DNA from: Bombella dulcis
GTDB lineage: Bacteria; Pseudomonadota; Alphaproteobacteria; Acetobacterales; Acetobacteraceae
NCBI RefSeq assembly: GCF_026385505.1
Contig: NZ_JANIDV010000001.1
Coordinates: forward strand, 248,001 to 312,000
Length of the DNA: 64,000 nt
Reading direction: 5' to 3'
Shown here: one piece after another, positions 1 to 7,975 of the stretch
Layout of the letters: every line of letters begins with the position of its first letter
How positions within the stretch are numbered: the stretch's first letter is position 1
Notes under the pieces: model-generated
Seen by the model: only the letters and a program-made list of their open reading frames with translations
Databases searched by the model: none
Told to the model about the DNA's origin: nothing
Program-made: the position numbers and the translations under genes

Positions 1-1037
1 AGGTTACGGAGCTGGAAGAACGGCTGGCTCGATATGGGGGGGCACGTCATGCCATTGGCGTGTCTTCCGGGACGGATGCCCTTCTGGCCGTTCTGATGGC
101 TGAGGCGATTGGTCCCGGCATGGCCGTGTTCCTGCCAGCCTTCACCTACACCGCCACGGCAGAAGTCGTTCTTCTGCTGGGGGCGGTGTCGGTTTTCGTG
201 GATGTGGACCCGCAGACCTTTCAGATCAGCCTGTCGTCTCTGGAGCAGAGGCTGGCTGATGTTCGGCGGGCGGGGCGTCTGGAGCCGAAAGCCATCATTG
301 GCGTGGACCTGTTCGGGCAGCCAGCCCCGTGGGATGAGCTGAATGACTTTGCGGCCCGGGAAGGGCTGCTTCTGTTTGCAGACTGCGCCCAGTCTTTCGG
401 AGCCTCCTACAGGGGCCGGAAGCTCGGGCATGAGGCCGGAGCCACCACGCTGTCTTTTTTTCCGTCCAAACCGCTGGGGGGATATGGCGATGGTGGGGCC
501 ATCCTGACGGATGATGATGAGAAGGCGGCTCTCTACCGCTCCCTGAGAAGCCACGGAGAGGGCCGGCAGCGGTATGAGGTGCAGCGTATTGGCCTCAATG
601 CCCGGCTGGACAGTCTTCAGGCGGCTGTTCTTCTCAGCAAGATGGATGTTTTTGAGGATGAGCTGAAACGGCGTGAGGCCGTGGCGCAGGCTTATGATGC
701 CGGGCTGCCCGCTCTGGTCCGTCCTCCTGTACGGGTGCCGGACAGCCGGAGTGCCTGGGCCGTGTATTGTGTGACCCTGCCATCCCGTGCCCTGCGGGAC
801 AGTCTGCGGGATCGCCTTTCCGGGGCTGATATTGCCACGGCCATCTATTATCCCAAGCCGCTGCACCAGCAGCCTGCCTATCAGGCGCAGCATGATGGTG
901 TTGCCCTGCCGGTGGCGGAGACTGTAGGAGAGCGGGTGCTGGCCCTGCCGATTCATGCCGATCTTTCAGATGAGGCTGTCGGGCGGGTGCTGGCAGTGAC
1001 TGGTCAATGGGCGGAGGAGCAGGATGAGCCGCAATAA
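1..1037 (+). CDS. DegT/DnrJ/EryC1/StrS-family aminotransferase (5' end outside window)
   Basis: This is a PLP-dependent sugar aminotransferase of the DegT family, which aminates keto-sugar nucleotides for cell-envelope polysaccharides. The frame is open from base 3 and reads VTELEERLARYGGARHAIGV before the SSGTDAL motif, so the first in-frame GTG at 60 is internal and the gene starts upstream of the window. The PLP-binding lysine is in FFPSKPLGGYGDGG (codon 468-470). The motifs FLPAFTYTATAE and VDLFGQPA are typical of the family. The stop at 1035-1037 overlaps the start of the next gene by 14 bases, indicating an operon. The exact sugar substrate cannot be read from the sequence. Confidence 0.93.
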   Translation, partial: VTELEERLARYGGARHAIGVSSGTDALLAVLMAEAIGPGMAVFLPAFTYTATAEVVLLLGAVSVFVDVDPQTFQISLSSLEQRLADVRRAGRLEPKAIIGVDLFGQPAPWDELNDFAAREGLLLFADCAQSFGASYRGRKLGHEAGATTLSFFPSKPLGGYGDGGAILTDDDEKAALYRSLRSHGEGRQRYEVQRIGLNARLDSLQAAVLLSKMDVFEDELKRREAVAQAYDAGLPALVRPPVRVPDSRSAWAVYCVTLPSRALRDSLRDRLSGADIATAIYYPKPLHQQPAYQAQHDGVALPVAETVGERVLALPIHADLSDEAVGRVLAVTGQWAEEQDEPQ

Positions 1038-1434
1038 CAAGTTTCTTCTGATTTTTGCGGTCGCCGTGATCGTCCCGGTCGTTCTGATATGGACAGTGGC
1101 CTGGCCCATCCTGCGCCCCTGGAGCCTGCCGGACATCACCCGTGGCACCCTGCATGAGGCCGGAGATGAGCGCAATCTCATGGCGGACGAGATTGTTGCC
1201 ATGAATCAGTGGCTGCACCAGCATCAGACAGGCTGGGGCATTGCGGGTGAGGTCCCCCCCAAGGATGTTCCTGCCGAGGCGGTCTACCAGCTTTCCAGTG
1301 CTGACGGGCAGTCCGTCATTCTTTCAACCTGGCATTTCCGGCACGGTGCCGATGTGGTGGGCATCCAGACCAAGGCAGGTGGGGCGTACCGGATGCGTTC
1401 TTTTGAACGTGGTACGCTCCATCTGCCAGACTAG
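1024..1434 (+). CDS. Small single-pass membrane protein of unknown function
   Basis: A 136-residue protein that I do not recognise. After a short basic start (MSRNNKF) there is one strongly hydrophobic segment at about residues 7-29, so it is an inner-membrane anchored or uncleaved exported protein with a roughly 105-residue soluble part. No catalytic motif is visible; the soluble part has scattered His and Trp but no pattern. It overlaps the 3' end of the DegT-type aminotransferase by 14 bases, so it is translationally coupled to it and may act in the same envelope-sugar pathway; that is inference from position only. Confidence 0.7.
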   Translation: MSRNNKFLLIFAVAVIVPVVLIWTVAWPILRPWSLPDITRGTLHEAGDERNLMADEIVAMNQWLHQHQTGWGIAGEVPPKDVPAEAVYQLSSADGQSVILSTWHFRHGADVVGIQTKAGGAYRMRSFERGTLHLPD

Positions 1435-1456
1435 GTTTCTGCTATCAGCAGAGGTG

Positions 1457-2662
1457 TCATTTTTTCTTTGAGGAGGAAGAGTCCGGCTCTTCCTCCTCTT
1501 TTTTTGCGGCCATTTTTTCCTGTCTGCTCCTGGCAATTTCCTGATGTGTCAGCTCGCTGGTTTCAAGCTGTGTCTTGGTGGCATCGGCAAGCGGTGGCGT
1601 GGCCTTGTCGAACATGGCCAGAAGTGCGGCCGTGATGGGTGAGGCGAGAACAAGCCCCGGAACGCCAAGAATGGACCCGAAAACGCTCTGCGAAAGAATG
1701 GCCAGAGCAGGCGGCATGTGAACGGCCCGACGCTGGATGAGGGGGGCAAGGATGTTCCCCTCACAGAACTGGATGACGCTGTAGAGAATGGCCACGAAGA
1801 GGGCTTCTCGCGTGCCGAGGGAAAGGCTGATCAGCAGGGCCGGTACGGCCCCCAGAATGGCTCCGATATAGGGGATGAAGTTGCACAGTCCTGCCACCAC
1901 GCCCAGAGCAAGGGCCAGCGGAATGCCGATCAGATACAGGCCGATGCCGGAGAAAAGGCCGACAGCCAGCATGTCCAGTGCCTGTCCTGCCGTCCATGCC
2001 CAGAGGGTGTTGCCTGCACTATAGAGGAGGTTACGGGCGGTTTCCCGCTGGTGGGGCGGGACGAGCCGGAGAAACCCGTTGATGTAGAGGGAAGGCGATA
2101 CGGCAAAATAGAAGGCCGAGATCAGCACGACAAAGAGTGTTCCCACCAGCCCGAATGCGCTGCCCAGCAGGCCGGTGACGGACCCGGCAAGCCCGAACCC
2201 GAAGCTGCTGAGCGGCGTGGTTTTGTCATTTCCGCCCAGTGAAACGGGCAGATGATCCAGCACCATCTGCCCGATGGTCGTCTGGGAGAGGTGGTAGCGT
2301 ATGTCACCGGACTGGACGACCAGAGCATTCTTCAGGCTGATGAACTGTTCCCCGATGGCCGGCCCGTTGCTCCAGACCAGAGCGGTGATGAGACCGATGA
2401 CGGCAAGGGCCACGAGGCTGACCGCCACCGGGTAAGGAATGAACTGCATGTGACGGCGCAGGATGCGGGCCAGCCCATGCAGGACAATAGCCATCAGCGC
2501 GGCGGCAAAGAGGACGGCCAGGACTTCGCCAAGCAGCCAGACGGCCAGCATGATGAGGGACAGGCAGAGCGTCAGGCGCATGATCCCGTAAATGCGGTCC
2601 AGCGCACTGGCTGGAGTCTGCTGGGCTATAGGAACGGGTGGACGGCTGAAGAAGAAAGACAT
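1457..2662 (-). CDS. AI-2E family transporter (PerM/TqsA-like permease)
   Basis: A 401-residue inner-membrane protein of the AI-2E/UPF0118 family. It has paired hydrophobic segments near residues 30-65 and 75-100, a central soluble stretch (about 105-160), then a group of segments including the Gly/Pro-rich GLCNFIPYIGAILGAVPALL that is typical of the family, and a late pair around residues 300-345. Family members export autoinducer-2, solutes or small molecules, and some act as Na+/H+ antiporters; the substrate cannot be set here. The tail is very polar (KKEEEEPDSSSSKKK) because its codons also form a terminator for the opposite strand. It lies 70 bases behind the ABC-F gene in the same direction, so co-transcription is likely. 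The ATG at 2662 gives the usual family length. Confidence 0.88.
   Translation of the reverse strand: MSFFFSRPPVPIAQQTPASALDRIYGIMRLTLCLSLIMLAVWLLGEVLAVLFAAALMAIVLHGLARILRRHMQFIPYPVAVSLVALAVIGLITALVWSNGPAIGEQFISLKNALVVQSGDIRYHLSQTTIGQMVLDHLPVSLGGNDKTTPLSSFGFGLAGSVTGLLGSAFGLVGTLFVVLISAFYFAVSPSLYINGFLRLVPPHQRETARNLLYSAGNTLWAWTAGQALDMLAVGLFSGIGLYLIGIPLALALGVVAGLCNFIPYIGAILGAVPALLISLSLGTREALFVAILYSVIQFCEGNILAPLIQRRAVHMPPALAILSQSVFGSILGVPGLVLASPITAALLAMFDKATPPLADATKTQLETSELTHQEIARSRQEKMAAKKEEEEPDSSSSKKK
1470..1505 (+). terminator. Strong intrinsic terminator inside the 3' end of the opposite gene
   Basis: Arms GAGGAGGAAGAG (1470-1481) and CTCTTCCTCCTC (1487-1498) pair perfectly over 12 bases around the loop TCCGG and are followed by seven T residues (1499-1505). 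It sits 36 bases after the stop of the small membrane protein gene and would end the plus-strand operon. It lies within the last codons of the minus-strand permease, where it encodes an acidic/serine-rich tail. Confidence 0.82.
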
Positions 2663-2732
2663 CGGCTGGGCGGGTCCTGTCAGAGGCGGTAACGGAAACG
2701 GGAAGGAATAATGTGCGCTCTTTTTTCTGCGG

Positions 2733-4646
2733 TCAATTTACGGAGTTTTCAAGCTCATCCTGTGCTTCCAGCCAGTCCATTTCGGTTTCTTCCTGTTTCT
2801 GGCTGACAAGGGCAAGGTCGCTGTTCAGTGTGGCGATGTCTTCGGCACGGCTGGACTGGTAGAGGTCCGGGTCGGCCAGTTTGGCTTCCAGCTGTGTCCT
2901 GGCCTTGGCCAGCCGTTCCAGCCGGGTTTCCAGATCACGGATTTTGCGGCGGAGCGGAGCCAGCTGGCGAGTCTGTTCCTTGCGCTGGGCACGCTGCTGG
3001 CTTTTGTCCGGCTGTCCGGCACCGGCCGTTCCGTTCCGGGAGCGGGCTGACTGACGCTGGCTGTCCTGCGTGGCCTGTCTGGCCCGTTCATCCAGCCATG
3101 TGCGGTAATCATCCATGTCGCCCTCAAAGGGCGTGATCGTGCCATTCTCGGCAATCCAGAGCTGATCGGCGACGGATTCCACCAGATGGCTGTCATGGCT
3201 GATGAGAATGACGGCTCCTTCAAACTCTCCGAGAGCACGGATGAGCGCATCACGGGCGTCAAGGTCCAGATGGTTGGTCGGCTCGTCCAGCAGGAGGAGA
3301 TGCGGGGCATGACGGGTAGCCAGCGCAAGAAGAAGGCGGGCTTTTTCACCACCGGAGAGACTGCGGACGGGTGTTTCTGCCCGTTCAGCATCCAGGCCGA
3401 AACGGGCGAGCTGGGCACGGACCTGTGGCGGGGTGGCATCCTTCAGTGTGCGGGCCATGTGCTGGACGGGTGTTTCATCCAGAATCAGCTCATCCGTCTG
3501 ATGCTGGGCGAAATAGCCGACCCGCAGACGGGATGAGGCTTGTACTTGCCCTGACATGGGAGAAAGCTGCCCCGCCATAAGTTTGGCAAAGGTGGATTTG
3601 CCATGCCCGTTGCGCCCCAGCAGGGCGATCCGGTCATCACTGTCCAGTCGGAGGGAGAGGCGGCGCAGGATGGCTCTGTCGCCGTACCCGACAGACACGT
3701 CATCCAGTTTCAGTATGGGGGGTGGCAGGGCACCGGGATCGGGAAAGGAGAAGCGGGTGGGTGTGTCTTCCACCACCGCATCAATCTGGGGGAGACGAGC
3801 CAGAGCTTTCAGGCGGGACTGGGCCTGCTTTGCTTTCGTGGCCTTGGCCCGGAAGCGGGCCACGAAGGCTTCCATTTTCGCCCTCTGGTCGGCCAGCTTC
3901 TCGGCCTGCCGGTTCTGCTGGAGCCGCTGTTCCGTGCGTATCTGCACGAAGCGTTCGTAGCCGCCGGGGGTGAGGGAGAGCTTTTTCTGGTCCAGATGGG
4001 CAATGGCCTGCACGCTGTTATCCAGCAGGGCACGGTCATGGCTGACGATCAGGGCCGCACCGGGGAAGCGGGCCAGCCAGTTTTCCAGCCAGAGCGTGGC
4101 TTCAATGTCCAGATGGTTGGTCGGCTCATCCAGCAGCAGGAGGTCGGGGGCCAGAAAGAGCGCACTGGCCAGGGCCACACGCATCCGCCAGCCACCGGAG
4201 AAGTCATTGACCGGGCGTTGCTGGGCCTCCTGATCGAACCTCAGACCGGCAAGAATGGTGCTGGCCCGGGCCGGGGCACTATGGGCATCAATGGCCAGCA
4301 GGCGTTCATGAATGTCTGACAGACGGGTCGGGTCTGTCGTGCTGTCGGCCTCGGCCAGAAGGCGGGTGCGTTCCTCATGGCTGTTCAGCACCGTTTCCAG
4401 CAGGGAGAGGTCACCTGATGGGGTTTCCTGCTTCACACGTCCCATCGTGGCCCGGCCGGAAAAGGTGATGCTGCCGCCATCAGGCGCAATGTCGCCTGCA
4501 ATGGCGGCCAGAAGGGTGGATTTCCCCGCTCCGTTATGGCCGATCAGCCCGATGCGTCGTCCCGGTTCGATGGTGAGGGACGCCTGATCCAGCAGGGTAC
4601 GGCCTGCGATGCGCAAGGTAAGGTCATTAATGGTAAGTAAGCTCAC
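2733..4646 (-). CDS. ABC-F family ATPase (Uup/YheS type, ribosome-associated)
   Basis: A 637-residue soluble protein with two ABC nucleotide-binding domains and no membrane segment. Domain 1 has Walker A GHNGAGKS near residue 36, signature FSGGWRMRVALA and Walker B LLLLDEPTNHLD. Domain 2 has GRNGHGKST, signature SGGEKARLLLAL and LLLLDEPTNHLDLD. The linker between them is rich in Lys/Arg/Gln, as in the P-site tRNA interaction motif, and the C-terminal about 90 residues (after residue 540) form a charged coiled coil as in Uup. ABC-F proteins bind the ribosomal E site and relieve stalled translation. It starts with GTG at 4646, with GAGGG about ten bases upstream. Uup versus YheS cannot be settled by eye. 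Confidence 0.92.
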   Translation of the reverse strand: MSLLTINDLTLRIAGRTLLDQASLTIEPGRRIGLIGHNGAGKSTLLAAIAGDIAPDGGSITFSGRATMGRVKQETPSGDLSLLETVLNSHEERTRLLAEADSTTDPTRLSDIHERLLAIDAHSAPARASTILAGLRFDQEAQQRPVNDFSGGWRMRVALASALFLAPDLLLLDEPTNHLDIEATLWLENWLARFPGAALIVSHDRALLDNSVQAIAHLDQKKLSLTPGGYERFVQIRTEQRLQQNRQAEKLADQRAKMEAFVARFRAKATKAKQAQSRLKALARLPQIDAVVEDTPTRFSFPDPGALPPPILKLDDVSVGYGDRAILRRLSLRLDSDDRIALLGRNGHGKSTFAKLMAGQLSPMSGQVQASSRLRVGYFAQHQTDELILDETPVQHMARTLKDATPPQVRAQLARFGLDAERAETPVRSLSGGEKARLLLALATRHAPHLLLLDEPTNHLDLDARDALIRALGEFEGAVILISHDSHLVESVADQLWIAENGTITPFEGDMDDYRTWLDERARQATQDSQRQSARSRNGTAGAGQPDKSQQRAQRKEQTRQLAPLRRKIRDLETRLERLAKARTQLEAKLADPDLYQSSRAEDIATLNSDLALVSQKQEETEMDWLEAQDELENSVN

Positions 4647-4758
4647 GCAGGCCCTCAGGACATGAAAATGCGAAAAAAGATACCCACAATACTACCAGAA
4701 GCAGGTTTTTTCCTCTAGGGGAGGCAGATTATAGACGTCTATTACCGAGGAGGGTCTT

Positions 4759-5181
4759 ATGGCTCTGGAACGTACACTGTCCATCATCAAGCCTGATGCC
4801 ACACGCCGCAACCTGACCGGCAAGGTGAATACTGTATTCGAGAATGCCGGCCTGCGTATCGTGGCTCAGAAGCGCATCCAGCTGACAGAAAAGCAGGCTG
4901 GTGCTTTCTACGAAGTCCATAAGGACCGTCCGTTCTTCGGTGAACTGGTGTCCTTCATGTGCTCCGCTCCGGTGGTCGTGCAGGTTCTGGAAGGCGAGAA
5001 CGCCGTCGCTCATCATCGTGACGTGATGGGTGCCACCAACCCGGCCGAAGCTGCTGAAGGAACAGTGCGCAAGCTCTATGCTCAGAGCATTGGCGAAAAC
5101 TCCGTTCATGGCTCTGACAGCCTTGAGAACGCAAAGCGTGAGATTTCTTTCTTCTTTGCCGAGACAGAAATCCTGCCCTGA
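4759..5181 (+). CDS. ndk: Nucleoside diphosphate kinase
   Basis: A 140-residue enzyme that transfers the gamma phosphate of ATP to NDPs to make the NTP and dNTP pools. It starts [13 protein letters not shown], has the catalytic histidine H117 in the NSVHGSDS motif, and matches the family length. The start ATG at 4759 is preceded by a strong ribosome site, GAGGAGG at 4749-4755. It faces away from the ABC-F gene and is followed at once by a bidirectional terminator, so it is probably transcribed alone. Confidence 0.98.
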   Translation: MALERTLSIIKPDATRRNLTGKVNTVFENAGLRIVAQKRIQLTEKQAGAFYEVHKDRPFFGELVSFMCSAPVVVQVLEGENAVAHHRDVMGATNPAEAAEGTVRKLYAQSIGENSVHGSDSLENAKREISFFFAETEILP

Positions 5182-5221
5182 TCCATTCCTGAACGGAAAC
5201 AGGTGGGGATCATGCCCCATG

Positions 5222-5253
5222 AAAAAAGGGAGCCGCAACTGGTTCCCTTTTTT
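5222..5253. terminator. Bidirectional terminator between ndk and purN
   Basis: AAAAAAGGGAGCC (5222-5234) pairs with GGTTCCCTTTTTT (5241-5253), with one G-T wobble, around the loop GCAACT. The A and T runs give a T tail on either strand, suiting convergent ndk and purN. Confidence 0.85.
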
Positions 5254-5262
5254 AGTGCCCGG

Positions 5263-5847
5263 TCAGAGCCGTTCTTCAATGAACCGTTGCAGCGTCTCCG
5301 GATAGAGCTGGTGTTCCTGTTCCAGAACACGGGCAGCCAGAGTGTCTGCATCATCGTCGGGCAGGACGGAAACACGGGCCTGCGCAAGAATGGGACCTTC
5401 ATCCACGCCATCCGTGACGAGATGGATGGTGCAGCCATGCTCCTTTGCGCCAGCCTTCAGGGCAGCCTCATGCGTATGCAGGCCGGGGAAGGCAGGAAGC
5501 AGGCTGGGATGAATGTTGATCATTTTCCCCTGCCACTGCCGGACCAGCCAGGGAGTCAGGACCCGCATGTATCCGGCAAGGCAGATCAGCTCTGCCCCGG
5601 ACTCCCGCACGGCTTCATCCAGTGCCCGTTCGTGAGCTTCACGGTCCCTGCCATACTCTTTATGCGGGATGCAGAGAGTCCTGATCCCGGCCTTGCGGGC
5701 TGTGTCCAGCCCGGCAGCGTCGGCCCGGTTGCTCAGGACGAGGACGATTTCGGCAGGGAAGTCCGGGCGGGCACAGGCCTCCATCAGGGCGACCATGTTG
5801 CTGCCACGGCCACTGATGAAAACGGCGATGGGGGTTTTCTTCACCAT
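5263..5847 (-). CDS. purN: Phosphoribosylglycinamide formyltransferase
   Basis: A 194-residue enzyme of purine synthesis that formylates GAR to FGAR using 10-formyl-tetrahydrofolate. The N-terminal ISGRGSNMVALMEA motif binds the GAR phosphate. The catalytic Asn and His are in MINIHPSLLPAFPG and the catalytic Asp in VTDGVDEGPIL. Length and motif order fit PurN. It starts 8 bases after the stop of purM on the same strand, so the two form a purMN operon, the usual arrangement in Proteobacteria. Confidence 0.97.
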   Translation of the reverse strand: MVKKTPIAVFISGRGSNMVALMEACARPDFPAEIVLVLSNRADAAGLDTARKAGIRTLCIPHKEYGRDREAHERALDEAVRESGAELICLAGYMRVLTPWLVRQWQGKMINIHPSLLPAFPGLHTHEAALKAGAKEHGCTIHLVTDGVDEGPILAQARVSVLPDDDADTLAARVLEQEHQLYPETLQRFIEERL

Positions 5848-5855
5848 GACTCGGA

Positions 5856-6914
5856 TCAGCCCAGATTCAGCGGAGAGGTGAGGCGGAACGGCGTGCTGCT
5901 GCGGACGACACGGCCGATCAGCATGGCTTCTTCATCACGCTGTTCCAGTTCTGCCATGACTTTTTCCGGCTCGCTGGTGACCAGCACCATGCCGATGCCA
6001 CAGTTGAAGACCTTCAGCATTTCTTCCTCACTGACAGGCCCCTGTTCAGCCAGCCATGAGAAGATGCCGGGGATAGGCCAGCTCTGGCCGTCCACTTCCA
6101 CGCCGAGACCTTCCGGCAGGACACGGGGGAGGTTCCCCGGCAGGCCGCCGCCGGTGATGTGGGCACAGCCATTGATCAGCTTCTTTTCATGCAGGGCGAG
6201 AACGGTGCTGACATAGAGGCGTGTGGGCGTCAGGAAGGCTTCAGCCAGTGTCTGTTTCGGTGAGAACGGAGCGGGGTCTTTCCAGCTCAGACCGGCAGCA
6301 TCCACGATATGGCGGACGAGGGAGAAGCCGTTGGAATGCACGCCGGAAGAGGGCAGGGCGATGAGGCTGTCGCCTTCATGAATGGTGGCGGGCAGCATGG
6401 CATCACGTTCCACGGCCCCGACGCTGAAGCCCGCAAGGTCGTAATGGCCCTTGCCGTAGAGACCTGGCATTTCGGCCGTTTCACCACCTACGAGGGCGCA
6501 GCCGCTTTCCTTGCAGGCATTGGCGATGCCCTTGATGATGCGCTGTGCGACGGAAACGGAGAGGCTGCCCGTCGCCATGTAATCAAGGAAGAAGAGGGGC
6601 TGGGCCCCCTGGACGATCAGGTCATTGACGCACATGGCGACAAGATCAATGCCGATCTCGTCATGCAGGCCACTCTCGATGGCAAGCAGGAGTTTTGTTC
6701 CCACGCCGTCCGTGCAGCTGACAAGGACGGGGTCCTTCAGACCCGCTGCCCTGGGGTCGAACAGGGCACCAAAGCCGCCCAGACCGCCCATGACACCGGG
6801 GCGGGCCGTTGCCTTGGCGGCAGGCTTGATGGCGTCAACCAAGGCATCTCCGGCTTCGATGTCCACACCGGCTGCGGCGTAACTGGCACTGGGGGAGGAG
6901 GATGTCTTGGTCAT
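5856..6914 (-). CDS. purM: Phosphoribosylformylglycinamidine cyclo-ligase (AIR synthetase)
   Basis: PurM closes the imidazole ring of the purine pathway, converting FGAM to AIR with ATP. The chosen ATG at 6914 gives 352 residues starting MTKTSSSPSASYAAAGVD; the frame is open further upstream but that extension has no family resemblance. Seen motifs are YAAAGVDIEAGD near the N-terminus, the Gly-rich PGVMGGLGGFGALFD, SCTDGVGTKLLLA and ALVGGETAEMPGLY, all standard for AIR synthetase. It is the first gene of the purMN operon and is divergent from hdaA. Confidence 0.97.
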   Translation of the reverse strand: MTKTSSSPSASYAAAGVDIEAGDALVDAIKPAAKATARPGVMGGLGGFGALFDPRAAGLKDPVLVSCTDGVGTKLLLAIESGLHDEIGIDLVAMCVNDLIVQGAQPLFFLDYMATGSLSVSVAQRIIKGIANACKESGCALVGGETAEMPGLYGKGHYDLAGFSVGAVERDAMLPATIHEGDSLIALPSSGVHSNGFSLVRHIVDAAGLSWKDPAPFSPKQTLAEAFLTPTRLYVSTVLALHEKKLINGCAHITGGGLPGNLPRVLPEGLGVEVDGQSWPIPGIFSWLAEQGPVSEEEMLKVFNCGIGMVLVTSEPEKVMAELEQRDEEAMLIGRVVRSSTPFRLTSPLNLG

Positions 6915-7075
6915 GGGGGTATGATGTCCCTGCTGGTTGATGCTGCCCCTCTTATAGAGCATCCTGCACGAAGACGGAATGAGCGGGGCTGTCAAATCAT
7001 TCCGGCATGATGGGGGAATGAGGCATCTCCGTCCTGTATGGGGTGGGACGGCATGAAGGGATGGATGGAGCAGCG

Positions 7076-7780
7076 ATGACAGGCATACGGGCACAGCTGG
7101 CACTGGACCTGCAACAGGATCGTCCCTTTTCGGCTGAACGTTTCATCGCCGGGTCGTCCAATGCATCGGCACGGGCCTGGCTGGCCCGCCCCCGCTGGCC
7201 GGAGGGGCGTCTCTGGGTCTGGGGGCCGTCGGGGACAGGCAAGAGTCATCTGCTGCATGTCTGGGCCATGCAGAACCGGGCCGTACAGTTTGAGGCTTCC
7301 GCCCTTGCCTGTGATGGTGATGGTGCCATCCTCGTGGAAGGACAGAAGCTGGAACCGGGGAAAGTCCCTTTTGTCATCGACCATCTGGAAGGTCTGGTGC
7401 ATGAGGTGGCCCTGCTGCATCTGCTCAATCGTGCCCATGCGGCCGGGCGGCGCGTGCTGATGGCCGCCCAGTGTCCTCCGGCCCGTCGGCCTTTCCAGAT
7501 ACCAGACCTAGCGAGTCGTCTTAGGGCGACGGTTACGGTCGGTCTGGAGGAACCGGAAGACGGGCTGAGAGTGACCCTTCTGCTGTCCCTTCTGGCAGAA
7601 CGACAGCTTGTCGTGCCGCAGTCTGTCACGGACTGGCTCTGGCGGCGTCTTCCTAGGACGGGGGCTGCTCTCGTCCAGGCGGTGGAAAAACTGGATGAAG
7701 CGGCCATGAAGCGGGGAACATCCATAAATCGTGCTCTGGCCGTGGAGGTATTGGGTACACTGCTCAGTGAAGAAGAATGA
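7076..7780 (+). CDS. hdaA: HdaA-type regulatory inactivator of DnaA
   Basis: A 234-residue DnaA-related AAA+ protein. Hda/HdaA works with the DNA sliding clamp to stimulate ATP hydrolysis by DnaA and prevent re-initiation of replication. The N-terminal QLALDL is a clamp-binding-like motif, GPSGTGKSHLLH is the P-loop, and the AAA+ lid region follows. The DnaA DNA-binding domain is absent, which separates Hda from DnaA. ATG at 7076 is chosen because GGAG at 7067-7070 is well placed; a GTG at 7043 and an ATG at 7061 are upstream options. Position between purM and ppk is the usual alphaproteobacterial setting. Confidence 0.9.
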   Translation: MTGIRAQLALDLQQDRPFSAERFIAGSSNASARAWLARPRWPEGRLWVWGPSGTGKSHLLHVWAMQNRAVQFEASALACDGDGAILVEGQKLEPGKVPFVIDHLEGLVHEVALLHLLNRAHAAGRRVLMAAQCPPARRPFQIPDLASRLRATVTVGLEEPEDGLRVTLLLSLLAERQLVVPQSVTDWLWRRLPRTGAALVQAVEKLDEAAMKRGTSINRALAVEVLGTLLSEEE

Positions 7781-7813
7781 GAGACCATCCATGTCGATTC
7801 AGGTAGTGAACAG

Positions 7814-7863
7814 GTCCGGCTGCCGTCCCTGAAAATCCTGTCCAGCCGGACTCTCATTCTTTT
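7814..7863 (+). terminator. Candidate terminator after hdaA
   Basis: A perfect 9-base inverted repeat, GTCCGGCTG (7814-7822) and CAGCCGGAC (7843-7851), is followed by a pyrimidine-rich stretch ending in TTTT. The loop is long (20 bases), so termination may be weak. Confidence 0.45.
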
Positions 7864-7975
7864 GCTGCAGGGCTGAAATACTGCGTTACGAATTGCCATG
7901 TCAACGAAAGGGTGGGCATTATCAGGATGATAATGAGCAGGCATCGACTGTTGACCAGCGGGGGAGGGAGAGTAC

